The position numbers were made by a program, and so were the translations under genes. DNA of 30,453 nucleotides from a virus: IMG/VR virus record IMGVR_UViG_3300025141_000496, positions 1-30,453 of that record, one strand, 5' to 3'. Position 1 is the stretch's first letter. Every line of letters starts with the position of its first letter. Below the pieces are notes generated by a model. The model made no database searches and was not told the DNA's origin. It saw only the letters and a list, made by a program, of their open reading frames with translations. Of this stretch, positions 22,979-28,395 are shown in pieces.

Positions 22979-23168
22979 ATTAGAGCTATCGGCGCGTGTT
23001 AGTAATGGTGTATGTACGCTGTGTCAAAATGAAAGTATGTTTGTATCCGTAACCCCAGAGATTTATCGCTGTGTAACCTGTGGTTCAGATTGCCACCAAT
23101 ACATTAATGGAAAAATTAATTATTTACCTGTAAGTCATAGTGTTTTAGAAATCCACGGGAAAGATTAG
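22956..23168 (+). CDS. Zinc-ribbon protein (two CxxC)
   Basis: A 70-residue protein with CTLC (20-23) and CVTC (39-42) about 18 residues apart, the treble-clef or zinc-ribbon pattern, in the context ARVSNGVCTLCQNESMFVSV and YRCVTCGSDCHQYINGKINY. It has an additional Cys46 and His47 near the second knuckle. It is a probable small transcription- or translation-related regulator, as zinc ribbons of this size often are in phages; this is inference. Confidence 0.75.
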   Translation: MNEKIFGKLELSARVSNGVCTLCQNESMFVSVTPEIYRCVTCGSDCHQYINGKINYLPVSHSVLEIHGKD

Positions 23169-23173
23169 AGCCC

Positions 23174-23308
23174 ATGGCTCGCAAGAAAGCTAAGAACCTA
23201 TATGGTTATAAGCATATCAAACGTACCCCTCGAAAACGACCTGGACGTCACGCAAAAAACTATTCCAAACGAATTCCCAAACGCAAAAAATCACGAGGCC
23301 AGGGATAA
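23174..23308 (+). CDS. 44-residue very basic protein
   Basis: An ORF whose TAA overlaps the next ATG by one base (TAATG). The product is MARKKAKNLYGYKHIKRTPR then KRPGRHAKNYSKRIPKRKKS, about half Lys, Arg or His. Such RKRPGRH-type peptides recur, from memory, in marine-phage genomes. Nucleic-acid binding or host nucleoid interaction is plausible. GATTAGAGCCC upstream offers only a weak ribosome-binding site. Confidence 0.6.
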   Translation: MARKKAKNLYGYKHIKRTPRKRPGRHAKNYSKRIPKRKKSRGQG

Positions 23309-23619
23309 TGTATAAAATTCTTATATTAGCTTATTTAATAGGAAGTGATCCCGTTATCACTCAACAAAACTTTCAGATGCAAGGTTGGTTTAGAACCATG
23401 TCCGAATGTAAGGCTAATCTATTAAAGCAACACCCTGATCAAACCTATGAAGTTATGCGTGAATTCGTTGAAGATAATGACTTTAAATGGGACTGGCTCG
23501 TTGCCGGTTGTACCAATGAAGAAACAGGCGATAAATTTATGGTTTATCCCACTTATCCTAAAGGAAAACCCCCTGAATTAGAGGGTATAACATTCGATTT
23601 AAAAGATATATTAATTTAA
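23308..23619 (+). CDS. Hypothetical small, possibly exported protein
   Basis: A 103-residue protein with a short hydrophobic N-terminus (MYKILILAYLIG) that may be a signal segment. SECKANLLKQHPDQTYEV and WDWLVAGCTNEETG follow, with two cysteines that could pair outside the cytoplasm. No family is assigned. It closes the operon that began near 20140; the next gene has its own promoter beginning 9 bases after the stop. Confidence 0.7.
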   Translation: MYKILILAYLIGSDPVITQQNFQMQGWFRTMSECKANLLKQHPDQTYEVMREFVEDNDFKWDWLVAGCTNEETGDKFMVYPTYPKGKPPELEGITFDLKDILI

Positions 23620-23627
23620 TACAGGCC

Positions 23628-23656
23628 TTGACAAAAATCATCTAATCTCCTATATT
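23628..23656 (+). promoter_or_regulatory. Consensus sigma70-type promoter, leaderless
   Basis: TTGACA (23628-23633), 17 bp spacer, TATATT (23651-23656). Six bases (AGGGAT) separate it from the ATG at 23663, so transcription should begin at the A of the start codon. There is no room for a ribosome-binding site. The mRNA would begin ATGAAAGA. Confidence 0.85.
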
Positions 23657-23662
23657 AGGGAT

Positions 23663-23923
23663 ATGAAAGAAATACACATAAAGGTTTCTAATATTTCTGA
23701 GCGACAATGGAATAGCTTCCTTATTGAACTTAATCTGGTTAAATCTTCTTGGAGAAAATTTGGCCCTCGAATAGAAATTAAAGCTAAAAATTTTGAGAAA
23801 ATTATTAAGTGGGGACGAAGAAAACCAGGTGCGGTAGAATTAGAACATGAAACACATAATAATATTATTACTTACCACAAACCTAAGCGTTCAGGAAATA
23901 AGACTTCCCACGCACGGTCTTGA
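23663..23923 (+). CDS. Hypothetical basic protein, leaderless
   Basis: An 86-residue soluble, basic protein: VSNISERQWNSFLIELNLVK, SSWRKFGPRIEIKAKNFEKI and a Lys/Arg-rich C-terminus. No family recognised. The start is fixed by the consensus promoter whose -10 box ends seven bases upstream. Its last 77 bases overlap the next gene in another frame. Confidence 0.7.
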   Translation: MKEIHIKVSNISERQWNSFLIELNLVKSSWRKFGPRIEIKAKNFEKIIKWGRRKPGAVELEHETHNNIITYHKPKRSGNKTSHARS

Positions 23924-24041
23924 TTGCTCTACGTTAGGAGACGCGTGGCGTGAAGCTAACACCACGTACCACGGACCAGGGCCTAATCAAGGAAACTATA
24001 CCCGTAATGGTAGTTTAATGTGGGGTTTTTATTGTGAATAG
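23847..24041 (+). CDS. Small secreted protein (LDCSTLGDAW type)
   Basis: A 64-residue protein with an N-terminal hydrophobic stretch (IIILLLTTNL) as signal peptide and a mature part GLDCSTLGDAWREANTTYHG, PGPNQGNYTRNGSLMWGFYC. The two cysteines, near the ends of the mature part, probably form a disulfide. From memory this is a common small marine-phage family of unknown role. It overlaps the previous gene by 77 nt. Confidence 0.65.
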   Translation: MKHIIILLLTTNLSVQEIRLPTHGLDCSTLGDAWREANTTYHGPGPNQGNYTRNGSLMWGFYCE

Positions 24042-24048
24042 AATTTCG

Positions 24049-24241
24049 ATGATAAAAGGACGGGCCTCACAGCACAAACGCTTCGCGCTAAGAAGCTGTT
24101 GCGGTTAGCGTATAAGATTCCCTAAGCTTCGCGCCTGGGAGTACAGCAACTGAGCCTTTGCTCCCGTACGAGTACGTGCACGGAAACTACGGGGGTTATA
24201 TGAACAAACCTATCCTAAAGAGAGGGAAGGATAGGTATTAA
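24049..24241 (+). pseudogene. Small gene apparently broken by two frameshifts
   Basis: No single frame is open, but three frames join into one protein-like text. Frame one from ATG 24049 gives MIKGRASQHKRFALRS. A frame shifted by -1 gives AKKLLRLAYKIP (about 24087-24122). A second -1 shift gives LSFAPGSTATEPLLPYEYVH then GNYGGYMNKPILKRGKDRY, ending at the TAA 24239-24241. Both shifts have the same sign, as two single-base losses would produce. The stretch is also richer in G+C than its surroundings and contains a 9 bp inverted repeat (ACCTATCCT/AGGATAGGT, 24208-24236) and two copies of GCTTCGCGC. A sequencing error, a decayed gene or a structured RNA are alternatives. Confidence 0.45.
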
Positions 24242-24279
24242 AGGTGAGAAAAAATAGTGTAACACATTTTGCCTCAATA

Positions 24280-24498
24280 TCAAACCTGTTTTTCTGCGAT
24301 TTCTTTGCAAGAAAATTTAATAAAAATTTTATTGGTATTAATATAGTCATCTCCCATAACATTTAACAGCGACAATGAGTCATTATAGCCCTGGTGCATA
24401 CAACTCGACCAATCTTCAAACAACGTTCTATGTTGAAAAGGGGCTTGGCATTCACCGGCTACAGCGGAGCAAATAATTAAACTTAATAATATTTTCAT
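24280..24498 (-). CDS. Small secreted protein on the minus strand
   Basis: Using the ATG at 24498 gives 72 residues: signal peptide MKILLSLIICSAVAGECQAP, then QHRTLFEDWSSCMHQGYNDS, LSLLNVMGDDYINTNKIFIK and FSCKEIAEKQ. Cysteines in the mature part could form disulfides. The upstream extension to 24627 would run into the divergent promoter and the ribbon-helix-helix gene, so the shorter start is preferred. TTGTCAAG lies directly upstream of the ATG, as at 12647 and 28882. No good minus-strand promoter was found. Confidence 0.65.
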   Translation of the reverse strand: MKILLSLIICSAVAGECQAPFQHRTLFEDWSSCMHQGYNDSLSLLNVMGDDYINTNKIFIKFSCKEIAEKQV

Positions 24499-24499
24499 C

Positions 24500-24529
24500 T
24501 TGACAATGCTTTTAAATATCCTATATAAT
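24500..24529 (+). promoter_or_regulatory. Sigma70-type promoter upstream of leader ORF
   Basis: TTGACA (24500-24505), 18 bp spacer, TATAAT (24524-24529). Seven bases later is ATG 24537, the start of a six-codon ORF. The -35 box begins two bases from the minus-strand ATG at 24498. Confidence 0.75.
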
Positions 24530-24536
24530 AATCCAA

Positions 24537-24557
24537 ATGAAAGGAAATAACATATGA
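24537..24557 (+). CDS. Six-codon leaderless leader peptide (MKGNNI)
   Basis: ATG 24537 lies eight bases after the -10 box. The ORF encodes six residues and its TGA overlaps the ATG of the ribbon-helix-helix gene (ATGA, 24554-24557). Its codons 2-3 (AAAGGA) also serve as the ribosome-binding site for that gene. It is probably a coupling device rather than a functional peptide. Confidence 0.4.
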   Translation: MKGNNI

Positions 24558-24727
24558 CGGATATAACAAAGTATAGAAATGTTTCATTAACGCATGGAAC
24601 ATACAAGACATTAATAAATTTGTCCAAAGTTTTATTACCAGACGCAAAACTGTCTATTAGTAAAACGATTGAGGCATTAGCGAATGAGAAAGCGAAGAAG
24701 TTAAATGGTAAAATTAAAAAAATATAG
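24554..24727 (+). CDS. Ribbon-helix-helix DNA-binding protein (57 aa)
   Basis: A 57-residue protein. YRNVSLTHGTYKTLINLSKV looks like the N-terminal strand and helix 1, and LSISKTIEALANEKAKKLNG helix 2, the Arc/MetJ fold layout. Family knowledge: dimers bind palindromic operators in the major groove through the strand. It sits behind a consensus promoter beside several dyad-symmetric promoters, making it a candidate regulator of them. AAAGGA stands eight bases before the ATG. Confidence 0.7.
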   Translation: MTDITKYRNVSLTHGTYKTLINLSKVLLPDAKLSISKTIEALANEKAKKLNGKIKKI

Positions 24728-24953
24728 AGTACATAAAGCTATTTGTGATATATGTAATGGCAATGGCTTTGTTAAAATAAAACCAAGTAATTATATGCTA
24801 AAACTACTTGGTAAAAAACCAAATAGTGTGGAGAACGTTCACCAGTGTTGGGAATGTGATTCAGAAGGAGAATATTATGTATACAATCCTACATCGGATT
24901 CGTCAGATAACAATTCTACTGACCATTACAATAGTAACCCATTCTTGCACTGA
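24705..24953 (+). CDS. DnaJ-type zinc-finger protein
   Basis: An 82-residue protein with CDICNGNG (14-21) and CWECDSEG (49-56), two CxxCxGxG-like knuckles as in the DnaJ zinc-binding domain, separated by a Lys-rich loop. The Asp/Ser/Asn-rich tail follows. Only one zinc centre is formed, against two in full DnaJ. It overlaps the ribbon-helix-helix gene by 23 nt. Possible roles are protein disulfide or chaperone activity, or nucleic-acid binding; not resolved. Confidence 0.7.
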   Translation: MVKLKKYRVHKAICDICNGNGFVKIKPSNYMLKLLGKKPNSVENVHQCWECDSEGEYYVYNPTSDSSDNNSTDHYNSNPFLH

Positions 24954-25110
24954 GTTTGCGCTCATCACTGCAGGAGGAAGTGTGGCTGTTTCCCATAATG
25001 CTTATGTGAAAGCCTATAATGGAGTTGACGTTCTTACCATTATGGCAACAGAAAAAGACATTAAAAAACATGTCTATGATTCTATTAAAACAAAAACAAA
25101 CCCTAAATAA
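24877..25110 (+). CDS. Small exported protein, possible lipoprotein
   Basis: Starting at ATG 24877, 77 residues. The hydrophobic N-terminus RQITILLTITIVTHSC may be a lipoprotein signal with Cys at residue 22, although THSC is an imperfect lipobox. The rest reads ALITAGGSVAVSHNAYVKAY, NGVDVLTIMATEKDIKKHVY. The start is chosen because AGAAGGAG (24863-24870) stands six bases upstream; an upstream in-frame ATG at 24808 has no such site. It overlaps the zinc-finger gene by 77 nt. Confidence 0.65.
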   Translation: MYTILHRIRQITILLTITIVTHSCTEFALITAGGSVAVSHNAYVKAYNGVDVLTIMATEKDIKKHVYDSIKTKTNPK

Positions 25111-25191
25111 ATGCCTCCTTTTTTTATTATTATTTTTAGTACCCTAACTTTCGTGACTTTATTAAGTGTTTATATGTTAGTCACAATTTAG
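25111..25191 (+). CDS. 26-residue membrane peptide
   Basis: An ORF starting on the base after the preceding TAA: MPPFFIIIFSTLTFVTLLSV and six more residues, a single hydrophobic helix with no charge. It has no ribosome-binding site of its own and would depend on stop-start reinitiation. Such tiny hydrophobic ORFs are common in this genome, but chance is possible. Confidence 0.4.
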   Translation: MPPFFIIIFSTLTFVTLLSVYMLVTI

Positions 25192-25238
25192 CCTTATTCT
25201 CCCCAAGCCTCAGCGATACAAATACTGCAAAAAAAGAC

Positions 25239-25267
25239 TTGAACTTAGTTCACAGAAGGACTATATA
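25239..25267 (+). promoter_or_regulatory. Sigma70-type promoter, leaderless
   Basis: TTGAAC (25239-25244), 17 bp spacer, TATATA (25262-25267), then six bases (GGAAGC) and ATG at 25274. RNA should begin at the start codon with ATGAAAGA. Confidence 0.7.
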
Positions 25268-25273
25268 GGAAGC

Positions 25274-25345
25274 ATGAAAGAAACAAACCAAGTTATAAAT
25301 GTTACATGGGTTTCGTTTATAACCTTATTTTTAATTAACTCATGA
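25274..25345 (+). CDS. 23-residue leaderless leader ORF before parB-like gene
   Basis: ATG seven bases after the -10 box; product MKETNQVINVTWVSFITLFL plus three residues, with a hydrophobic C-terminal half. Its TGA lies 12 bases before the ATG of the ParB-like gene, and AGAAAGGA (25345-25352) between them is the ribosome-binding site of that gene. It could be a translated leader controlling the ParB-like gene, or a small membrane peptide. Confidence 0.45.
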   Translation: MKETNQVINVTWVSFITLFLINS

Positions 25346-25357
25346 GAAAGGAAATAA

Positions 25358-26263
25358 ATGAAGAAAAAAAGAGATAGAAATAAAGGTAGTAAACGAAGAT
25401 TTATTACTAATATTTCTAAACCCAAAGATGAGATGTTTTCTAAATGGCAAGGAAATACTGTTCCCATGTTAGGTCGTCATTATTCATTAGATAAATTAAA
25501 AAATGATGCCAAACTGGACACCGATGTATTATACACGCGGAACTACAGTAAATTTAAACTAATGGAAGATAACCGAGATGTTGATGATAATCACGTTGCG
25601 GAACTGGTTGTAAGTATTCAAAAGAGAGGACAGTTACAGCCGATTATTATTAATGAAAAGAATGAAATCATTGATGGTCAAAGACGTTTCACTTCATGCA
25701 AAATTCTGGACATTCCAGTTATGTATATTGTGAGTCGTAAAACAACTATTAAAGATGTTCTTCTTATTAACACTTCTCAAAAATCATGGACCCGACACGA
25801 TTATCTAAAGGCCTATTGTCATAAGAATCATTGGAATCATGTAGAGTATCTAAAAATTGCTACTTTTCTTAAAACTTATTCTTTAAAATTTGATATTGCT
25901 TTATTCTTGTTGTACGGACAACCCTTACAACACAGCGCAGGCAAAGGACTAAAAGATTTTAAAATGGGTGATTTTAAAGTTGCTAGTTTAGAGGGTGCTC
26001 AAAAACAAGCCAATCAGTTAATGAAGATTAAAGCATTTGCTCCTAATCTTGTTAACATTGGTAAGTTTTGTAAAGCTTTTCTCCGAGTTTCTGGACTGGA
26101 AGATTTTTCTTATACGATTGCCTACAAGCAATTGGAAAAAAATACTAAGAAATTTGATAAATGTCAGAACCAAGAAGACTGGGATGAAGCGATGGTTAAA
26201 GCTTATAACTTTAACTTAAAAAAACCTAGTAAAAAAATATCCATCAAAAAAGATGGGTTTTAA
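25358..26263 (+). CDS. ParB N-terminal-domain protein
   Basis: A 301-residue protein. After a basic N-terminus, residues 68-125 form a ParB/Srx-like domain: DNRDVDDNHVAELVVSIQKR, GQLQPIIINEKNEIIDGQRR and FTSCKILDIPVMYIV. The IDGQRR box (105-110) corresponds to the GxRR motif of ParB, now known to bind and hydrolyse CTP in partition proteins. The C-terminal half is Lys-rich and helical and lacks a clear helix-turn-helix that I can name. No ParA is seen, so plasmid-like partition is unlikely; regulatory or nuclease-like ParB roles in phages are alternatives. It is transcribed behind the 23-codon leader ORF. Confidence 0.8.
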   Translation: MKKKRDRNKGSKRRFITNISKPKDEMFSKWQGNTVPMLGRHYSLDKLKNDAKLDTDVLYTRNYSKFKLMEDNRDVDDNHVAELVVSIQKRGQLQPIIINEKNEIIDGQRRFTSCKILDIPVMYIVSRKTTIKDVLLINTSQKSWTRHDYLKAYCHKNHWNHVEYLKIATFLKTYSLKFDIALFLLYGQPLQHSAGKGLKDFKMGDFKVASLEGAQKQANQLMKIKAFAPNLVNIGKFCKAFLRVSGLEDFSYTIAYKQLEKNTKKFDKCQNQEDWDEAMVKAYNFNLKKPSKKISIKKDGF

Positions 26264-26268
26264 AAACA

Positions 26269-26286
26269 TGGGGCCTTCGGGCCCCA
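26269..26286 (+). terminator. GC hairpin with TTCG loop after ParB-like gene
   Basis: TGGGGCC, TTCG, GGCCCCA: a perfect 7 bp stem closed by a very stable UUCG tetraloop, six bases after the ParB-like stop. No U-run follows (ACCGTAAA leads into the next ATG). It may be a transcription pause or partial terminator, or may protect RNA 3' ends. Confidence 0.6.
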
Positions 26287-26293
26287 CCGTAAA

Positions 26294-26605
26294 ATGAAAA
26301 AAGAAAATTACAAACCCCTACCTTATCAATTAATTATTGCCGATTCCGCGATTAGCGGTCAAGGTGTGTTTACGACACGAAAATTAGTACAAGGAACCTT
26401 ACTTGGAATTTCTCATTATCGAATTGATGGAGAGTATATTCGAACTCCTTTAGGAGGATTTATTAATCATTCGGAAACCCCTAATTGTCATCGCTCTCAA
26501 GCGCGTATTCGCGAAGGTTTTGATAAATGGTATATTACCGTCGTCAAAGATATTAACAAAGGGGAAGAACTTACATTAAAATATATTTTATATGACCCAA
26601 AATAA
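26294..26605 (+). CDS. Minimal SET-domain protein (putative lysine methyltransferase)
   Basis: A 103-residue single SET domain: SAISGQGVFTTRKLVQGTLL (18-37) with the GxG SAM-binding loop, GGFINHSETPNC (54-65) with the NHS...PNC signature, and DINKGEELTLKYILYD (86-101) with the catalytic-type Tyr97. It has no pre- or post-SET cysteines and is shorter than eukaryotic SET (about 130). Family knowledge: SET enzymes methylate protein lysines; viral single-domain examples exist. Targets in a bacterium are unknown. It is preceded closely by the UUCG hairpin and lacks an evident ribosome-binding site. Confidence 0.85.
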   Translation: MKKENYKPLPYQLIIADSAISGQGVFTTRKLVQGTLLGISHYRIDGEYIRTPLGGFINHSETPNCHRSQARIREGFDKWYITVVKDINKGEELTLKYILYDPK

Positions 26606-26747
26606 AAAACCGAAATGGGACGGTCGATCTCGTGTTTCTACCGACATTTACCGAAAACGTTTCAACGAAATTTTTAAAAAAGAAGAAAAAGAAGAAAACA
26701 AAGAAAGGAAAGATTTAAATGAATCGCTTAGAGAAACTCCAAAGTAA
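26592..26747 (+). CDS. 51-residue charged protein
   Basis: An ORF overlapping the SET gene by 14 nt and the next gene by 29 nt. It encodes TQNKKPKWDGRSRVSTDIYR, KRFNEIFKKEEKEENKERKD and a short tail. The KWDGRSR...YRxxxxEIF pattern recurs, from memory, in marine-phage small proteins. It is highly charged and helical with no known function. Confidence 0.6.
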   Translation: MTQNKKPKWDGRSRVSTDIYRKRFNEIFKKEEKEENKERKDLNESLRETPK

Positions 26748-26937
26748 TCATAAGTATAAAGAAAGCCGCCGACGAGCTCGCTTGGCCTGGTCGAGAACGG
26801 AACATGGTAAAGCCTGGTCCAGAAATTATATGAAAGAATATAGAAAACTTCCTCACGTCAAAGCCGCCGCACGAGAATATTATATTAAAAAAATTATAAA
26901 AGAAAGTATTGATGCCGGAAGAGAGGACCATGCATAA
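26719..26937 (+). CDS. 72-residue basic protein
   Basis: A basic, helical protein: NHKYKESRRRARLAWSRTEH, GKAWSRNYMKEYRKLPHVKA, AAREYYIKKIIKES. It is rich in Arg, Lys, Tyr and Trp with no TM, so a nucleic-acid-binding role is plausible. GAAAGGAAAG lies five bases before the ATG. Overlaps with both neighbours show tight co-translation. The layout somewhat resembles HNH-flanking basic repeats, but no nuclease motif is present. Confidence 0.65.
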   Translation: MNRLEKLQSNHKYKESRRRARLAWSRTEHGKAWSRNYMKEYRKLPHVKAAAREYYIKKIIKESIDAGREDHA

Positions 26938-27064
26938 AAAATTTTATAAAATTATATATGATTGTATTGTCAGTGGTCAAGTGTCTGCTGATCGTATTGC
27001 GAAGTACTTTCAAGATAAAGGTTTTTATAAGTATTGGAAAAAAAGAAATGAAAAAAAGTCATAA
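26930..27064 (+). CDS. 44-residue small protein
   Basis: An ORF overlapping the previous gene by 8 nt and the exonuclease gene by 17 nt. It encodes MHKKFYKIIYDCIVSGQVSA and DRIAKYFQDKGFYKYWKK. The SGQVxxxxIxxxFxDxxFYxxY pattern resembles a recurring marine-phage small protein, from memory. It has no TM segment and is probably a small helical domain. Function unknown. Confidence 0.6.
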   Translation: MHKKFYKIIYDCIVSGQVSADRIAKYFQDKGFYKYWKKRNEKKS

Positions 27065-27791
27065 ATACAGCTACATCACCGGGAAACAAATTACCGATGG
27101 AGAGACCGGAACCCGGTTCTATGACTTCCAGGGAATTAAATTGCCTAGCGTCACAACTATCCTTGCAAAGACCAAGAATCAGGAGTATCTAACGGCGTGG
27201 AAAAATAAGGTAGGACATGAAAAAGCAGAATCCATCAAGAATTTATCTTCTCAGCGGGGGACAAGCATGCACAAGTTCCTGGAGTCTCATATCACGGACG
27301 TTGGCTACGATGATCTTACGCCAATCGGATGCGAGGCGAAGTCCATGGCCGAAAAAATTATTGAAGTGGGTCTTACGCCTGTTTCAGAAATCTATGGTTC
27401 GGAAGTCATGCTACATTACCCTGGGTTATATGCTGGCTCTACTGACCTGGTATGCTTGCACAATGATTTAGAGACCATCGTTGATTTTAAGCAAGCCAAT
27501 CGACCTAAGAGAGAAGAATGGATTGAGGATTATTATATGCAAATTGCCGCCTACGCCATGGCCCACGATGCCTACTACGGGAGCACGATCAGGCAGGGGG
27601 TCATTATGATTTGTACGCCGGATCTATATTATCAAGAATTTAGGATCACGGACCAGGGCTTACGGAGCTGGAAACATAAGTTTCTTAAGAGGTTGGACCA
27701 ATACAATGAACTAATTCATAGCGAGAAAGAACAAGCACAGGTTGATACGACGGCATTACTGGAAGAATTTTCAAAGGATAAAGTGTCCTAA
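27048..27791 (+). CDS. RecB/Cas4-like PD-(D/E)XK exonuclease
   Basis: Starting at ATG 27048 the product has 247 residues. Nuclease motifs are RGTSMHKFLE (70-79, His75), GLYAGSTDLV (126-135, Asp133), IVDFKQANRPK (144-154, Asp146-Phe-Lys148) and YYMQIAAYA (162-170, QxxxY). This is the motif order of phage RecB-like exonucleases. Family knowledge: they degrade DNA ends for recombination or recycle host DNA. The longer frame from 26958 overlaps the preceding small gene and adds a non-family N-terminus, so the shorter start is chosen. The gene is noticeably richer in G+C from about 27100 to 27780 than its surroundings. Confidence 0.88.
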   Translation: MKKSHKYSYITGKQITDGETGTRFYDFQGIKLPSVTTILAKTKNQEYLTAWKNKVGHEKAESIKNLSSQRGTSMHKFLESHITDVGYDDLTPIGCEAKSMAEKIIEVGLTPVSEIYGSEVMLHYPGLYAGSTDLVCLHNDLETIVDFKQANRPKREEWIEDYYMQIAAYAMAHDAYYGSTIRQGVIMICTPDLYYQEFRITDQGLRSWKHKFLKRLDQYNELIHSEKEQAQVDTTALLEEFSKDKVS

Positions 27792-28032
27792 ATGTGTTTG
27801 AAATGTGTTCAAACTAAGGCATACGACAGAATCTGTATATGCAGCTAAAAAAAAATAAATTTTCAAATAAAAACTACTCTAGAAAAAGTGTCTTTTTGTA
27901 CAAATGGCTTAGAAGTGTTGGTATACAACAATAATGTCTGCCATTTGGTGTAAATAAAAAGTGTCATGTGACAGATTATAATGTCACTTTTGAACTAAGT
28001 GCGACATATGTGTACAATAGCTCTATCTAGCC
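27792..28032. promoter_or_regulatory. Noncoding region with many inverted repeats
   Basis: No credible gene lies in 27792-28107. Dyads seen: GTTTGAA/TTCAAAC (27796-27814); AAAAAG/CTTTTT (27883-27897); AAATGGC/GCCATTT (about 27903-27946) enclosing TGTTG-GTATA-CAACA; and GTGACA/TGTCAC (about 27968-27987) around a TATAAT. It is the largest control-type region of the window and could hold operators, small RNAs or an origin. Confidence 0.6.
27990..28018 (+). promoter_or_regulatory. Promoter immediately before a terminator
   Basis: TTGAAC (27990-27995), 17 bp spacer, TACAAT (28013-28018). RNA should start near 28025, only about 8 bases before the terminator stem at 28033. The product would be either a tiny RNA of about 35 nt or a leader subject to antitermination for the gene at 28108. 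Confidence 0.5.
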
Positions 28033-28060
28033 CCAAAAGTTTTCAAGCTTTTGGTTTTTT
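28033..28060 (+). terminator. Rho-independent terminator
   Basis: CCAAAAG (28033-28039), 8-nt loop, CTTTTGG (28048-28054), then TTTTTT (28055-28060) and a second T-run. This is the clearest intrinsic terminator in the window. It stops transcripts from the left before the gene at 28108. Confidence 0.8.
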
Positions 28061-28107
28061 CATTTTTTTTTACATACCTATAGAGATTTTTAAGTTATAA
28101 AGATAAA

Positions 28108-28395
28108 ATGCCCAAGAAGAGAAAATTAAATGTTGTGAGTAGTCCGTCCGAGATTCCCTTTCAAAAGTATAGAGTTGAATGGATTGATTGTATTAGTGAC
28201 TCTGGTTGGGCTGATGAGAAAGAATTCAATAAGATGAAGCTGGCTACCCCAGTCAATGAAGGTTGGTTATATTCTAAAGATAAGAATGCTATTAAACTAT
28301 TTGCTTCCTATGATAAGGAAGATGATGGTAGCTTTACTTTTGGAGATCGGACGATGATTCCTTTGCCTTGGGTGAAGAAGATGACGAAGATTTAG
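28108..28395 (+). CDS. Conserved hypothetical protein (95 aa)
   Basis: A 95-residue protein: basic start MPKKRKLNVVSS, then QKYRVEWIDCISDSGWADEK, EFNKMKLATPVNEGWLYSKD and FGDRTMIPLPWVKKM. The YRVEWxDxxxDSxWxDExEF pattern seems to be a phage family of unknown function. It lies after the terminator and converges on the small terminase gene, sharing 62 bases with its 3' end on the opposite strand. Confidence 0.7.
   Translation: MPKKRKLNVVSSPSEIPFQKYRVEWIDCISDSGWADEKEFNKMKLATPVNEGWLYSKDKNAIKLFASYDKEDDGSFTFGDRTMIPLPWVKKMTKI

Noticed and set aside
24049-24241. tRNA or tmRNA in the GC-richer gap
   Set aside because: No T-loop GTTCRA motif, acceptor stem or CCA end could be placed; the three-frame protein reading explains the region better.
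25358-26263. Plasmid-style ParAB partition system
   Set aside because: Only a ParB-type domain is present; no ParA ATPase gene or parS cluster was found in the window.
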